Assembly: GCA_037577475.1 (NCBI GenBank)
Contig: CM075201.1
Span: 8,041,501-8,105,500, forward strand
DNA from: Chaunax sp. Z400
Lineage: Eukaryota; Chordata; Actinopteri; Lophiiformes; Chaunacidae
Direction of reading: 5' to 3'
Length of the DNA: 64,000 nucleotides
A program made the position numbers and the translations under genes. Below, piece by piece: positions 37,101-51,400 of this stretch (positions are counted from its first letter, which is position 1; each line of letters starts with the position of its first letter). Under the pieces are notes generated by a model, which worked only from the letters and a program-made list of their open reading frames with translations, ran no database searches and was not told where the DNA came from.

Positions 37101-39178
37101 TCATTGCATTTACACACTGTGGCACCTGGGTGGAGACGCGTGCAAGCCAGCAACTTACGTCTCTCACACAACTACAGTAGCATTTTCACCATGAGGAGCA
37201 GAAGAACTCTATAGTGTGACAAGTCAATAAACAGTTACTTGGGCCAGTGGGTTGTTCATCAAGCACAGCTGCAGAAAAAGGTAGAGATCAGAATGTAAAA
37301 TAAAATGATTGCATGATAGTTTGGAAGATGTGTTGCTCTCAATACTATGAGGAAGACGAGCTGCAATGAATAACCGCAGAAAAGGCCAAAGTAAGCTACC
37401 AAGATAGATAAAAAAAAAATGGGTTGATAAACATTATTCCATATAATATTGATCAAATGAACGAGGATTAAAGGGCACAGTGTGTTCATTCATTAAGATT
37501 AAAATAAAATAGCAGGACAAATGCAAAGTCCTCTGTAATAGCAGATGAAATCTTGCGGTAAATGAAATGTTAAACAAGAGCTATGTGTAGACACTAAAAA
37601 GGCCTGAAGGCATTACAGTCTGTTGTTGGAAGATAGTCTTGCCTTGTTATATTTTACAGGCCTTGAATTGTAATTAAATATTAAGTCTAATTAGGATTTT
37701 TTTTTCTTGGAAAGTAGAATCATAGCATCAGAGTAACCCCCAGGAACTTAAATTCTCAGTTTAAAGTTAATATGAATCTAATGTAGAGAACAGAAGTGCA
37801 GTTCTCACCACCTACAGTATATTATCATGCCTGGTGCATTGACTGCAGTGTGAAAGGGAGTTCAGGTGTTTGACGGAGAGAACCGTTTCAACATTTGAAT
37901 GATTTCTATGACTCCGTTTGCCTAAAAAAGTAAGGGAATATTCAGAGGAATATTAACTTTTCTTCTTCCATTAGTCTTTTTAATAGTTCTTGAGTTCACA
38001 GCCTAATCATCTGATACTTAAAACTAATAACCTTCCTCACACAGTCCGTCAGCTTTTAGATGCCTCTGGGTGATGGAATAATTGGCTATGGTTCACTTTC
38101 TTCCAGGAGGGACATGTTGCACTTCCTTTTTTGTTTTGTGTGTCTCCTGCTCTCTGAGGGTATTTAGTTTTAGGTGTCAGTGGAATCTCATGCAGAATAG
38201 AGACATCCCTGACATTTAGCAGACAATGAGCGGACGTTGCTGAAAGGTGGAATCCAACTGTCACATGAGCAGATCCAAATAATTTCTTTTGCACAATATC
38301 CTAACACCTTATTATCTCTGTAAGACTTTAGTTGGTTGCAGCAAACCAATATATCACTGGGAGTTTTATTGCCAAATTTGCACTCACCAATCTCATAACA
38401 AACGTACTGTAATGTTTAAGCACTACACTGATTTATTTTTTTTCATAATCAAATGAGCTTGAATGTGCCATATTTTAACATAACTTGTGAATTATAGCTG
38501 TCTGAAACTGAATGAAATGAGCAGGAGGGTCTGGATTAAACCATTTTTGTACACTTTACCAAGCGCAGCCAACATTTATCGACTACCTCTATCTGTGCTG
38601 AGATGTGCATTCAGTTGGGATCAATATTACATAGCAAAGTGCACATTATCAATTTATTCAGATCCATTTACATGTTATTTGCTTGGTATTAATAATTGTA
38701 CTGATTACAGTACAATTTCCCTTAAAGAGGAGTCAGTATGTCAACAAATTGATGTTATTTCCATAAAGTGTAAAAAAAAAAAAAAAAGACTTACGTATTT
38801 TATATAGTCACATGTATTGTATTCCCACTTTGCAGAGCTACCTGTTTGGACATTTTATTGGTCCATCATCACACACACACTCACTCCTACTGTACAGTAA
38901 TGATTGTAATCCTCATGAATAGCTGACCCCCGCCCCTGAAGTGACAGAATGTAACCTTTATGAGAAACTGACCCAGCTCCTCAGGGACAGTCAGTGTAGA
39001 CAGCAAATTCACAGCAACCAGGTCTTTTAAGAGGGAGCCGAAAGGGCACCAGCTTGTTGAGGGGAATACATACTCAGCACGCGGATGTCAAACCCTTGGA
39101 GCTTTGCCTGTTCACCGCTTGATACAGTAATTGGTCATCTTTCTGCACTGCTGTGATCACCAGTTGAGTTCCAGCTCT

Positions 39179-39380
39179 GTGGGTCAGTCATTTATTTCTG
39201 GTCTCATTGCTGCTTGTTTTTTTTTTTTGTTGTTGTTTTTTTTCCCCAGTTGTGTAGTCAGCTGTTTACTTCTGGTCCAGTGATCGGAAATGTATTTCTG
39301 GTGCTGCAGCCAGTTGCTTAGGACTGGTTTCAAGGACATTGCGGTAGATGTGCGGCGCTGCAGCCATTTTCTGCATGATT
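39179..39380. repeat. Diverged direct repeats around a poly-T tract
   Basis: TGTGGGTCAGTCATTTATTT and, about 72 bases later, TGTGTAGTCAGCTGTTTACT are similar units, each followed by CTGGTC. A third partial unit (ATGTATTTCTGGTGCTGCAG) follows, and its GCTGCAGCCA is echoed at 39356. A long T-tract with CCCCAG separates the first two units. Confidence 0.4.
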
Positions 39381-42270
39381 TTGTTAATTAGCATTAGAAT
39401 AATTTAATGGCGAGAAAGCTTTTTTTTTTTAATTATGTTCTAAATGGAGAGAGAGAGACTAGAGAATCATTTCTGATTTTTTAAAACATTAGATCGGATT
39501 GCTGGCTGACAAGTTGTTGCTGAGCTAAACTGTATTTCTTGAAGTTGGGCTGTATTGCTTTATGTATAGCTGGTTGATGAACAGTTTGATAAATGGCTAG
39601 GAAGGAAACTGCATTGCTAACCAGCTGAGGGAGTGACAGAGATGATAAAGGGAGCAAAATAAAATGTAAGCAATGAAATGTGTTAAAATAATAGCTGTAG
39701 TGTAGGGACTTAGGCTACAGGAGTCGAGGTGTCTTTGACTTTGTCTTTGTCAGAATAAAGGTAAACCAGCAGCTGAAGGCTGAGCCCAAGCACAGCTGTG
39801 TACTTGTGAGAGTTGAATTGTGGGTGTAGGTAAAGCAACGCTCAGCCTGACATCTTTTATTTTGGCACAAATGAAGCCTGCAGTACACTTAACTGAAATC
39901 AAGCTGAAAAGCACTTCTCAAGCTATCAGCATTTTTTTTTCACCATGAGAGGAGACTTTGCAGAATAGGTTGCTGTAAAATATCTGTCTGCGGTGTCAGA
40001 AATATGGAAGATATGAGAAGCTAAATATAGTCCCTTTATCTGATTTGCTTCTGAGATTTTTGGAGTCGATGGGCCATTTGGGTTGCACTTCTGTCACTTT
40101 GAAACTCAGAGCGCAAAACGTGTCTGTTTGCCTAAATAGTTACATGGAGGAAGATGAAGAGAAACAATTCTACTGCTTAACACATCTAACTAACGTTGTA
40201 CATTCCTTCCATTGATTTGAATGGGGGAAAATATCCTGAAAAATGACAAATATATTAGAAAACATGAAAGATACAAACCCAAAGAGCTCCAAAATTGTTT
40301 GACTCCGATTTCAACATCAAACCGTTGCTGAAGTGGCCATATAACAAGACAGAATATGAAAAACAATAAAGAGACATCAAGAACATGCTGTTGCCCAGCA
40401 ACCCACACATTTAGGTGATACTCTAGTGCCTTCCAAATGTACATCCATGTGTGCATTTTGTTTTCTTGGTTTCATGCCATCAAATGCACATATTTATGTC
40501 CTCCCTCAAAGGATGAGACCTTTCCAGCACCTGCAAAGTTGAGACTGTGAAATGTAAATGAAAAAGTAAAACGTGCAGAAACGTTTTGTTGTTGAACGAG
40601 ACGTGTGTGTTCAGTGAGGTTGAGTGGGACACGGCACACGCACAATACTGAATGGAGCCATGGGAGCAGTGTGCTCATGGCAGGATGAGTCAGCTCTGTA
40701 AATGCAGAGAAGTAGGCACTAGCTTACGTACTGCTCGTAGAATAGGCTGGTATCACTGTTTCAAAGATCTATGTGACAGCAACACTTCGAGGTCCCGAGA
40801 CACTCTATTAAGAATAAAAACTCCGGTTTTCGTCAGTGAGATTTCCCCAATAGTGAACACATTACAGGAGTTCTGCAACCTTTTTATATTTGCAATGACA
40901 TGTTTGTTTTTTCCCCAATAAAATTTTCCATTAAATGATTATGATCATGGACAACATATTCAGTGGATACTATTTGGGGGGTTTGTACAGAAATAGGCGA
41001 GGGTTTTGTGTTGATACCTGTGTTGACATTTTTGCTGTGCCTTTCTCAGATAAAGTTCAAGAAACAACACAGAACTGGAGCCATTTGAGTGAAGTGGACA
41101 ACATAATATTCAATACCAAATTGCACAATTTGTATCGACATTTCCCTTTAATGTGCTCCCCCTCATATTTTGTTACCACAGGCGGCAAAGAGAGCCATTC
41201 AATTTCCAAATGTGTGCAGACAATACCTGAATGAAAATACCTGCTTTTGTTCGATGAGACTGTCACTTTACAAGGTCACTAAACTTGATCTGCTGTGGTA
41301 TAAAATTAGGACTCTCGGTATCATGAAAATTAAATTGACAGGAAGTTCATTTGCTAATGAAACGGACACAAGAACTAATCACTTGTTATCTGAACTGTCG
41401 CCCATGGTGATTAAAAATACACCATCCATCCCTCGCCTTCTTACAGCTATAATGAAGTCTCTCATTCAGTTCAGGGATCTTACTTTCAAAACTGTTTTTT
41501 TCCCAAACATACCTAATTGGACTTCACAACCTCTCACTGTCGATCTTGTCTAATTAAAGGTCTCTCATTCTTTCTCTCACCTCGTGTGTCTAGTGCTCGT
41601 GAAATAAAGGTCTCACTCTATCCCTGTTCATTCTGATCTCAACTCTCTTTCTCTTCTCTCCCGATGCATCGAGGTCCTAAATGAGAAAATCTGTAATTAC
41701 ATACGACTGTCTTCCTCCATTGGCTTTAAGTATTCTATCTGTTCCTTCAACACACCCCACACCTCAGTTCCGTGCCAGTACGTTTTTTTTTGCTTGTTTA
41801 CTTCCACCCCACAACTCTAAAGCTCTGTTTTTGGATTTGAGCCTATTTCTTTAGATGTTTAAGATCTCAACATTTCATCTGTTTCCTGTATCCCTGCTGA
41901 AGGTTCTCTTTGCCTCTCTTTTGTCCTCCCTAGACATATGGGAGGCAAATCTGTTCTATGAGGGAAGCTGAAGCATCACGTCTTATCTCCAGTTTTTCCC
42001 TCTTGTGTGACTTGCATGAAAACAGAGTAAATGTAAACTGTATTTTTCTTACAATATTATAGGATGTGAAATTCTATAATTGTAAATATGTCTGGAGAGG
42101 TCATAGCAGTGAAGTTATTTACAGCCATATTTTCTCCTGAATGCTGCTGCAGTAAAGCATGCTCATTAAAATATAAAGACCATGCTAACCTTTTATGAAA
42201 AGGTTGTGGGAAAATACTGAATAAACACGAGAATTTTATATTAATATGCACAAATTGCCATTGCATGTAC

Positions 42271-42303
42271 ATTAAAAATCTCTAAAAATCACTAAAAATC
42301 TCT
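42271..42303. repeat. 10-bp tandem repeat
   Basis: Three units of TAAAAATCTC/TAAAAATCAC in a row. Confidence 0.85.
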
Positions 42304-44316
42304 CATACCGTTGTTGCACAATTGCATTGCATTGCAACTGAACTCATAAAAGATCCAAACTGCTGGGTCACTAGAGATTTGATATTGAGTTCATATGTCC
42401 GAGACGCTTTGATTTTTTTTTTGATTTTTTTTTTTTTTTATGTAACAACACATTTCTTTTTTTTCTCTTTGTGACAAATGCGTGCAATACATGACAAAAA
42501 GATGCTTCAATTTTCTTCCTCCCTCCATCCTTCCTTCCTTTAAAAAAAAAAAAAAAGATTACTTGCATGAAATAAATTGTATTTTTGGTGAATGGTAAAT
42601 GCACCCACACAATTCTTCTTCTTATTTGGAGGTGAAATCAGTCTGTTGAGGTCTGTGCTTTGTACAGTACATATGCTGTGGAGGTGTAAGGAGCATGGTT
42701 GCGGGTGACAGTGCCAGGGGTGTTGGGATGTAATGTTAGGCTGCAGCACCTGCTCATGTTCTCTAGCCTAGTTGTTTATCTCCTGCTGAACAGCGAGTAA
42801 CTCAGATGTAGTCTATCTGGCTGCCAAGTGCAGAATTGAACTTTAAATTTCCCCCCAAAGGATTTATTGAACATTGAAGACGGCTTCATTTTGTGCTGCC
42901 TAATGTGTCTAGCTTAGGTTCTTGCATATGGCCATTTCACCAAGGATAACTTGCTGTGACAGAATTTTCTTTACAACATTTGGAGTTGTTATGGTGAAGA
43001 CGGATTCACAAAAAAAGGCAATTTGAGCTACAGCTCTTAAAGTTGAACAGTTGGAGTCACTGCCTGCCAATTACTGAATGACAACAGCTAGTCAGTTTTG
43101 GGAAATTGCGTATTTCTGATGACGCACACCAGAATTTTGACATTCTGTGTGCTTGGCAATGGTGCAAACCAATGATTACTCATCACAGGGTATTAAAGGG
43201 AAACTTAGCGCAATTAAATGTGAGTTTAGTTAAAGAGATTTCACCACAATACCTGCTATTGTTTACTGGGATTACAGCTTGCTGTTTGGATTGGCTTGTC
43301 TTCTTATCCAGCCTGAATGTTTGTAAAATAAGCCAAATGTTTTTAAATGCAAACACATGCTCTGTGTGAGAAAGTCAGAGAAAAACATTTGGAGGAGGCA
43401 TAAAATCCATATTGATTTTAAAGATGATACAACATTTGTTAAGCTCCATAGAAATAATTAAAATAAAATAAAATGAACCTGGGTGTATTTGCATAATCAG
43501 TGGAGGTCTGATGAGCCTTGTATGGTTAAGACTGATTTATATTTTATTTCATTTATTAGTGATTAATACTATCAGTTATTGGTTATGGTTTCAACCAAAG
43601 TTCTGCTAAAGTCGTATTTTCTATAGTTTGAAATTATTTTTACCAAAATTTACCCAAAAATCAATGTGAGAAACACTTTTCTCAGCCAAGAGTAATCAGA
43701 TGCAGTCTTAGACCTCCAGGCTTCTTTAGTGGTCCAGCAACTATAGATCTAACATTTGTGCATCTGTTTAAGTTGTTGTATATTGTATTAAAAATGACAG
43801 ATGGTGCTCTGGTGTTTTTATAATACTTCTCCTAAGAATCACTTTAATTTATTTTTGTTTTATCTCCTTGAAACTAACTACTGTTATTTTCTACTTTAGA
43901 TAATCTACATTCATATTCCTTCATATTTTCTTCTTATTTTAAATCCTTTCATGAGCAAAAATAATGTAACATTCTAATTTATTCTTTGAACATGAATCAT
44001 ACTCATGTCTGTCACACCAGTGATATATGACCATATTCTGCAGTTGTTGGATCATGCTTCAGACCTTGTGCCATGCTTGGGAGAATACGAGGAGTAAAAG
44101 AAAACAGGTATTCTGACACAGATTTTAATGTCTAGGCCTATTTTTGTTGTCAAAATTTGTGATATAATTTTTTTTTCTTTTTTACAATTTAGTGAAGTAA
44201 GAACAGAATTTTATAATTGTCAGTTTGGTAGCTGCCAGGCTGACATATTTCACTTAAATTACGAGACGTTGTTTCACACATGACTAAACCTGTATTCCCC
44301 CACCTAGTCTTATAAG

Positions 44317-44853
44317 ATGGAGGCCATTTTCGTTCTTTTTGGCCATCACAGTAACAGTCAGGATGATTTGACAAGCATAACAGGTTTCTCCTTCTCAGCC
44401 CAGAAATGGAGGACAGGAAAGCTGCAACTTCTGAAGCCAATTACTCAAGTTTTGCCTATTTTCTTTCATTCTCCTCTAACGAGTAAGGATAAAATAAACA
44501 TGTCCTCTTATGCGGTAATAATGTTCCAATGCCTGCATGTTCTCATGAGCCAAGTTATCACATCATTCACTCTCTTTATTTCGCAGTGCATTCTAATCCT
44601 AGTTCATATAAACGAAAGGTTAAGATCCTTTTGCAGAATAACTTGCTTCTTTGCTGCTGAAGTTTGCCAGCTGAGAAATTTACTCAGAGATTCTTTGCAG
44701 TGTTTAGATAAGACTTTGGATGCTGGTGACAAATCTAATGCATGTCTGTGGGAGTGTGAGAGGACAGCAATACAGCCAATCATGCAAAGCTGTGCTGCCT
44801 CTCTGCCAAATGACATTCATTCATTCCAGAGTGAAAGGCAGTTTTTGTGTTGA
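44317..44853 (+). other. Longest open frame in the desert, unrecognised (178 codons)
   Basis: An ATG with reasonable context (AAGATGGAG) opens a 178-codon frame ending TGA, long for this AT-rich DNA. The predicted protein has a hydrophobic middle (residues about 70-100) and a Cys-containing C-terminal third. It shows no motif I recognise. No clear splice sites or poly(A) signal define a gene. Chance or a stop-poor conserved non-coding element is as likely as a real gene. Confidence 0.15.
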
Positions 44854-45560
44854 TTTTTTTTATTTATTGAAAAAACAGCAATGAATAGCACAAAAAAAAC
44901 ATCCTCCAAAATTTTGAAGAACACATATTCATGCCAAATAACTATGAACACAATAAAATAGAGAAAGAACCAAGAAAATGATGTTTGATTTATTTGGGAA
45001 AAATCACACCAACAAATTTGAATCCTACAATGTATTCCCTTTTCAATGTATTTACAATATTTCATAATATATTTTATTGATCCTTGCATACTACCATAAG
45101 ATCCTTGATTCTGTCAGTTGGCTTCAGCTTAAATCACCTTTTTTCCCATTTTTTTTGCATGTTGGTGTGTTGTTAGCCAGAGGGGATACAGAAAGAATGG
45201 AGGAGGAAGAGCAGGTTGCATATCATTCATCTGTGTCTTCTATTATTATAACAATCTGTCATTGCTCTGTTAGATAAGTTAAGAAAATTATAACAGTACC
45301 TCAAACAGATTACTTAGGGCAAAGTGCTCCCAAGGTAAAGCAATATTCCAAAGGTGGAAATTTGGCTTCTGATCAGTGCAAAGCACTTCTTTTTCAGCAT
45401 GTCTTTGGTAGATTATGGCTGAGGTAGATAAATAACAAATTATGCTTTGAACATGAAAGCTGACATTATATAATGTGCAAATTTTACTGGCACAAAACTG
45501 CAACACAATGACTGAAGCTTGGATCCTGTCATTACAGATGATACTGCTGAACATTGTTTA

Positions 45561-45597
<37 letters not shown>

Positions 45598-47425
45598 TGA
45601 GAGAGAGAAACAGGTCTCATTGGGGCTGACCTCACTGGCTGCACAAGATAAAAACAAAACTTCAACAACTCAGATGGTCAAACAAAAAAGAAAAATCAAT
45701 AGCACATACAAGGGAACATAAACAGAACAAAATCAGACGTCAAGAGTGTTGCAATATTTGCAACAGTTGTATCACTTAACCTTCCCTTTATTCTTTAATA
45801 CCCATCTCCTTTTTTATGGTTTCTTTTTGTCTTAAAATCATCCCTCTGTCTCTGCATTAAAAGTGTGTAGTCAAATCAGAAACTCTTTTTAATCCAACTT
45901 AAGAACAGATGGGCTATTAATGTGTTGAAGCAGGTGTGCTCACAGGCCATAACATCAAACGGAAAGTACTTTTTGTTCAGGTTTTGAGGTGCTCACAAGT
46001 CCTTGATGACTAACTTTCCCCCAGTAGACCATTGGGTATGTCCTGTCCCATAAGTCAACATTGATATGCATGTATGCAAGTAAATTTGCAAAGGACACTT
46101 AACTCGTGTCTTAAATCTGGGATAACTTAAGTAACATATGAAACTGAACTTACAGACAGTTCTCACTCCAAAAGCCTAGTCAGTGACCCAATGCTTATGG
46201 CCAAGAATGAAGAGTTTGGGAACAATTTGGCTTCAGTGAAGATGACTCTAAATAAAAACAAAAAAAATATCCTACCTTTAATATTTCAATATATTAACTG
46301 TACAGTCACTGACAGAGAACTTAGCGGGTAGTGTGAAAAAGCATGTAAAATAAATAATTGTAGTATTGTCATATTGCCCAGCCTTAATGACCAAGCTGCT
46401 GTATTTGTCAAGTTGGGAGTGAGAACTTGTTGGAACGTATCTAACTAATATTCTTATGCCAACCCAAAGTATGTTTTTTTTTTCTTTTTCTTTTTTTTGC
46501 CAAACCGAACTGCAATGTTTCCCAATGTTATGAACGTGTTTGTCTGTTGGTCCAACTGAATGACAATAGTCATGTATGCAGTTTTGGAAGTCAATGACAG
46601 ATAGCCTAGTCTGTCCTTTCATGTAAAACAGGAGCTTGTAAAGTGATAAAATAGGCTTTGTGGACAGGCAGCACGAGTTCAATATGGAAAATGTGAGCCC
46701 ATGCACAAATCTAAAAGAAAAAATGCATTATGCAAACTGATTCTTTTATTAACAGGTACCCAAACACAAGTGTTCATTAACCAAAGTATTTTTGTTGCCT
46801 GTACATAACCACAATCTGGATTCAAACTCTAGATTCCAGTGTGAGAGTCCAGGCCTGCCATCAGCCTTGAACGCCTCCCTGTGAATCCAGTACATTTAAT
46901 AAATATAGTGTTTCATTCAAGTCAAAGAAAAGTGGTGCAGGTACAAATTATAGTTGTACTAAGAGTCAGAAAAAAATGAACATTCATCTCCATGTTCAAG
47001 AATCTTATAGGTTATATACAGTATGTTGTTGATATATGAGGGTGTGTTGGTTAAGTCTCAGCATGGTTATGTCATGGTAATGTAGTGTGACATACTTTAG
47101 GGTTAAAATTTTGTATTTTCCACTTTGGTCACAGGTTCGTTAGATTGATTTGTCTCAGACAATGTCTGGCTAATGAATGAGGACATTTATCACAGATAAA
47201 TGTCTAATTAATAAATAAATGATGGATTAACAATGAGTATTGGGTGAAGAAAATGAAGCTGAATAAAATATCTTGAATGTTTTGAATGTCTTAAAAGTTT
47301 GAGGTAATTTACTTCTCAGTACCTCCAGGAAGTTCTGATGCTCCAAATTCAACATTTAACACAAATCCGACCAATCCCTGTACATTCTGTGCAACCTTGT
47401 CTGCAAATTTGACAAATCATTGTAG
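44854..47425. other. Intergenic DNA
   Basis: AT-rich sequence with a compound (TA)n(GA)n microsatellite at 45560-45608. A 142-codon minus-strand ORF at 46278-46706 has no recognisable features. Confidence 0.6.
45560..45608. repeat. Compound (TA)n(GA)n microsatellite
   Basis: About six TA units run into some thirteen GA units, with one ATGA interruption. Confidence 0.95.
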
Positions 47426-47576
47426 TTTCCTCCACGTTCTGCCAAAACTAGCAGTCCCGCGCGCTGGGCCTGCAAGCTCCTGCAGGAACTGACTTATCAA
47501 GAGGGAACTTTCTTTGACATCAACTTTTATCAGCAGCGAAAGGATTTTGCCCACATGTTGAAGCATCTGCAGAACT
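47426..47576 (+). pseudogene. Coding-like fragment of unknown origin
   Basis: A GC-richer island has an open frame of about 50 codons without an early start. It includes ARWACKLLQELTYQEGTFF and INFYQQRKDFAHMLKHLQN before TGA. Composition looks protein-like, and the GC-rich island continues to about 47850 with broken frames. This could be a decayed retrocopy or an old exon. I cannot name a parent gene. Confidence 0.2.
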
Positions 47577-48390
47577 GACACAGGTTTCTATGCATATGGT
47601 GTACTACCTCAATACTGCTGGGTTGTAAGCACTGTCAGCCCGTGGCTGCAGCATGACGGAGGGCAAGCTGTTGATTGGTCTCCCAGGCGAGTCAGTGGTT
47701 TGCAGTGCAGATGAAGCCCTGACAGCAGCCTATACGCAGAGGTGCAGCAGCTTCACTTCAAGGGCCTAAAGCAGGACTTTGGCTGGGGAGCAAATTAATC
47801 TGGGTACACTGACTTCTTCAGCTAGGCTTGGAGTACTCATTGGCCTCGTGAAAACTTTAAAAAAAAACAACAACTTGAGTGCTTAAGAAAATAGGATTCT
47901 TTTGCGTTTTCTTTCATTTAGTACTGAGACCCCTAGGGGCTTGATTAGAATTAGAACAAAAGAAAGATATTGAAAGAAAACCAAGGTAAAAATGAAACAC
48001 AGTGTTTGCTTGAGTGACTTTAAGGTCCAGCTTGATTACAAATATCAGAAGGCTCCCTTTATAACCTAGAGAACAGAGGGTTTTGGTGTGGGGGAGACAA
48101 AATGACATGAAGACAACATGGTGGATTCTTCTATATAAGATTGTTGATCATATCTTGTGATAGCAAAATTAATTTAACTTTTATGTGCAAAAGATACATA
48201 CTGAATTGCGTCACTATGGGGACACAATTATGTTTCCGAATTTGAAAGGCATTGTGACTATGTGCACGATTTATACAGTACTTATTTTACCGTACTTATA
48301 GCTCCTTAATCATCAAAACATATGTTTTACTGATTCTTGTGACATATGGGGGAGTAGAATGAGTTATCAGTGTATGTCTGCGTGGTTGCA

Positions 48391-48391
48391 G

Positions 48392-48416
<25 letters not shown>
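48391..48416. repeat. (GT)n microsatellite
   Basis: Thirteen uninterrupted GT units. Confidence 0.95.
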
Positions 48417-48425
<9 letters not shown>

Positions 48426-51400
48426 AATTGCATGTAATCGTCCTTATCTGGCAAGTGTTCATTTACAACTTTTAACTATTGGAGATGAGGAAAACTACTT
48501 TCACAAATCAGGTGGGGCTTCTGTAAAGTTTAGTATATCCCCTTTATCCCTCATTATGTCCCCCAGAAACTATAAATAACATATCTGAACTTGTGAGACA
48601 GAAAAAGTGTCCAGTACATGAGAAGGTCCAGCTCCGTATAGTTCAATAGGCCCTCTGAATCCTCCATCAGTGATGTCTCTCTCATAAATGTCTGTAAACC
48701 TTTGTTTAAATTGATTGATGGATGTCACTAATAAAGTTACTCTCTATTCTATTTTCAATCAAAAAGGAGAATGATGACAAGTTGTCACTCCGCTTGTCAC
48801 TGATTCTCCCCATAGCCTGTCAAAGCCATGAAATCCTCTGAAACCATTAAAAAAAAAGATGAGCAGTAAAATCCTTTATTCAATATTACATTTAAAAATA
48901 AGTGTTTTTTAAGCCCTTATGACATGATAAATGAGAGATTAGCTTATTGTTCCACAAGAAAATTACCAGTGTTTTGACTCCTTTGTCACTTCAGGATTGT
49001 GTATTTCATCATTATGTGATCATAAATGGCCAAGAAGGATAACCATGAATAGGACGGCAAGAAAATCAAAGCCCGATACTGCTGTCCAAAAAAATTAAAG
49101 GGGGATTCTATCTATTTTACAAGCTGTTAACTTGTCTGGGAAAGCACTGCATATCATAAACAGCTGGGTATAAACAAGCGAGCTTATACCACACCTCTGC
49201 AGCACATTTCTCATCTCTGCATGAGACTAGCAGCTGGAGATCACTTTCCCCTTGAGTTGGTATAATTATTGGAGAAAGAGGTGCAATGTGGGTAATGTAA
49301 TGTAGGTGCCAGGTGTTTATAAGGAAGGAAAAAAAAGCAGGATGTAATCCTTTTTAATTGTCCATCATGAGCTAAATTGGTGGAGCACTTTTAATGCATC
49401 TGATTGAATGAGCAAATTAATGTAGGAAAAAGGTTGTCAAGGAGATGATTATTTAGATTGTCTGCGTTTTGTTATGTTTTTGTCAAATTTTAGTGTTTGA
49501 TTCTACTCCTCGTGTATAAGCCGCCCTTCTAGTTTGATTGCAAAGGCTTGACTATGATCTCTGATTTGAAAACAAAGGCAGCGACAATGTCAAAGCCGTT
49601 TCTGAAATAAACCTTGTAGTCTGACAGCAGACACCTTTGAAAAAGTAGATACCTCTGTTTGTTTGTCAAGAGAACTTGTCAGATGATTGTTGAACCTCAT
49701 CACGGAGAACATTTGTTTACACAAATAAATGCTTCCAAACATACTTGCCGCACAGGCAGCTTCAAGGTTGAGTTGTGGCATTGTGTCTGAGATGAAAGGG
49801 GAAAACTCTTTTGCCTCAAGAGATTGAAACCTGGCCCTCAGGGCTGTTCCTCTGTAATTAAGTCAGCTCTACGTGTCAGTATTTCGAAAAACTGTATAAA
49901 ATGAAAATGGGTTTGTAAAACTTTCAAAACTCTTTATGCACATAGCGGTTCGTAAACCTCTTCTGTGCTTTTCCTGTTGCATTTTAGCCCTCTGAGTGGA
50001 TGAAGTTTCATTTGAATTGTCTTTTACTGCAGCATGCATATTCATAAATGCCTGGTTTGTGTCCTTCCAGTTTCACAATCGGGCATTCGGAGCACTGAAA
50101 TTCTCTCTTATACCTCACACAGAAAAGACAAACGGTTTTGGTTTTCATCTCCCAAGCTCCATAACAGCACTTATCTTTTTGGCCATGAAATTGGGATTTT
50201 CCTCACACATCTCGCAAAAAAAGTGCGGGCTCTGCTTTTCATAGCAAATAAGGCTTCTCCATGCTCTCCTCTACCTTTTAAGTTATAGCATATTTTTTAC
50301 ATTGTTTATTTGAGATAGATTTCTTAATTGGCTACTACCAAGGATTTGAAAGCCTGTTGGGATGCACAAGCACAGAAACCATCACTACATAAATCCAGGC
50401 TTAATTCCCCGTCATGGTACGTCTGCCGTGGTTGTGCAAATCCCAACAAAATAAAGTGTCCCGAAGAACCTTGAACGTCTTGAATTTGAGAAAAGTTTTT
50501 GAAAATAGACATAAACTGACTTAGAAAATGCTTGAATTTATACATTTGGTATTTTACTCAAACACCCTATTCTGTCTCCATACCTTTCATAGAGATCAGA
50601 GAGGTAGAATAATAATGATGCCTTGAATAGTTTTTTGTAAAAGTAGCCACAGATGGCTACAGCAAAGAGTATACCAGGAGTTGGTGATTTCATTTACTCT
50701 GGCGACATGCTGCCCTTCTTTGTTCGAAACAATCTTTGAATTGCGGCCATACCGTATCTTACACAATGCCCCTTTGAAGTTAGCAAATAGGCTATGTTCC
50801 AGTGTCTGCATGTTTGTCTCCTGCAATCACTGTAACACATCATTTGTGAGCTTCTGTAAGGTCTGATAGTTCTCACTATGAATTTTATGTTTTAGAAACT
50901 GTGGGAAACCTGGTTTGCACCTTCTCCAGTCTGGACGTGGAGTAAGCTTAGACGAGCACTGCTGGGACTTGGCGATAGCAAACTGAAGCAAATACATGGT
51001 GGGAGGGATAGCGTAATTAATAAACTGTGGTGGTCGGTCTATTTTGTCTGCAGTTATGTACTCCTTCATGTGGCAACACAGATGCATACACCGTGCATGC
51101 CAAATCAAAATTTGTGATGGGTTGGATTCCACCTGTGCCTCCGGTGTAACATCCCTTGAATGGGTCAGTCAAGGCTGAAGATGATAATTATGCTGCACAA
51201 TTAACTGACAAAACAAATACTATGAAGCAATTTGAATGTCTCAGTAATTAAAATACAATTAGAAATAGCCCAGAAAGGAGTATGCGTGCTGACTTTGAAG
51301 ATACAATTTCATTAATTAAATCACAAATTTAAAAGCTGCCAATTTGTTAATGTTCTAATCTGATGCACGTGAATTGCTGGGGTAACCTAATGCTAATGTG

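Larger units (their letters stand above)
34111..44316. other. Intergenic DNA
   Basis: About 10 kb of AT-rich non-coding sequence. It includes poly-A at 38770-38785, poly-T with imperfect duplications at 39179-39380, poly-T at 42413-42440, a 10-bp tandem repeat at 42271-42303 and a pyrimidine/poly-A block at 42518-42556. ORFs such as 41170-41553 (127 codons) have no recognisable domain. Confidence 0.6.

Noticed and set aside
41170..41553. 127-codon + ORF
   Set aside because: AT-rich codons, no domain, no splice or promoter context; a chance frame is most likely.
46278..46706. 142-codon minus-strand ORF
   Set aside because: Contains a stretch made by a T-rich tract and has no recognisable protein features.
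50694..51132. Overlapping minus-strand ORFs of 60-101 codons
   Set aside because: Examined for transposase or RT motifs; none found, and the frames are short.
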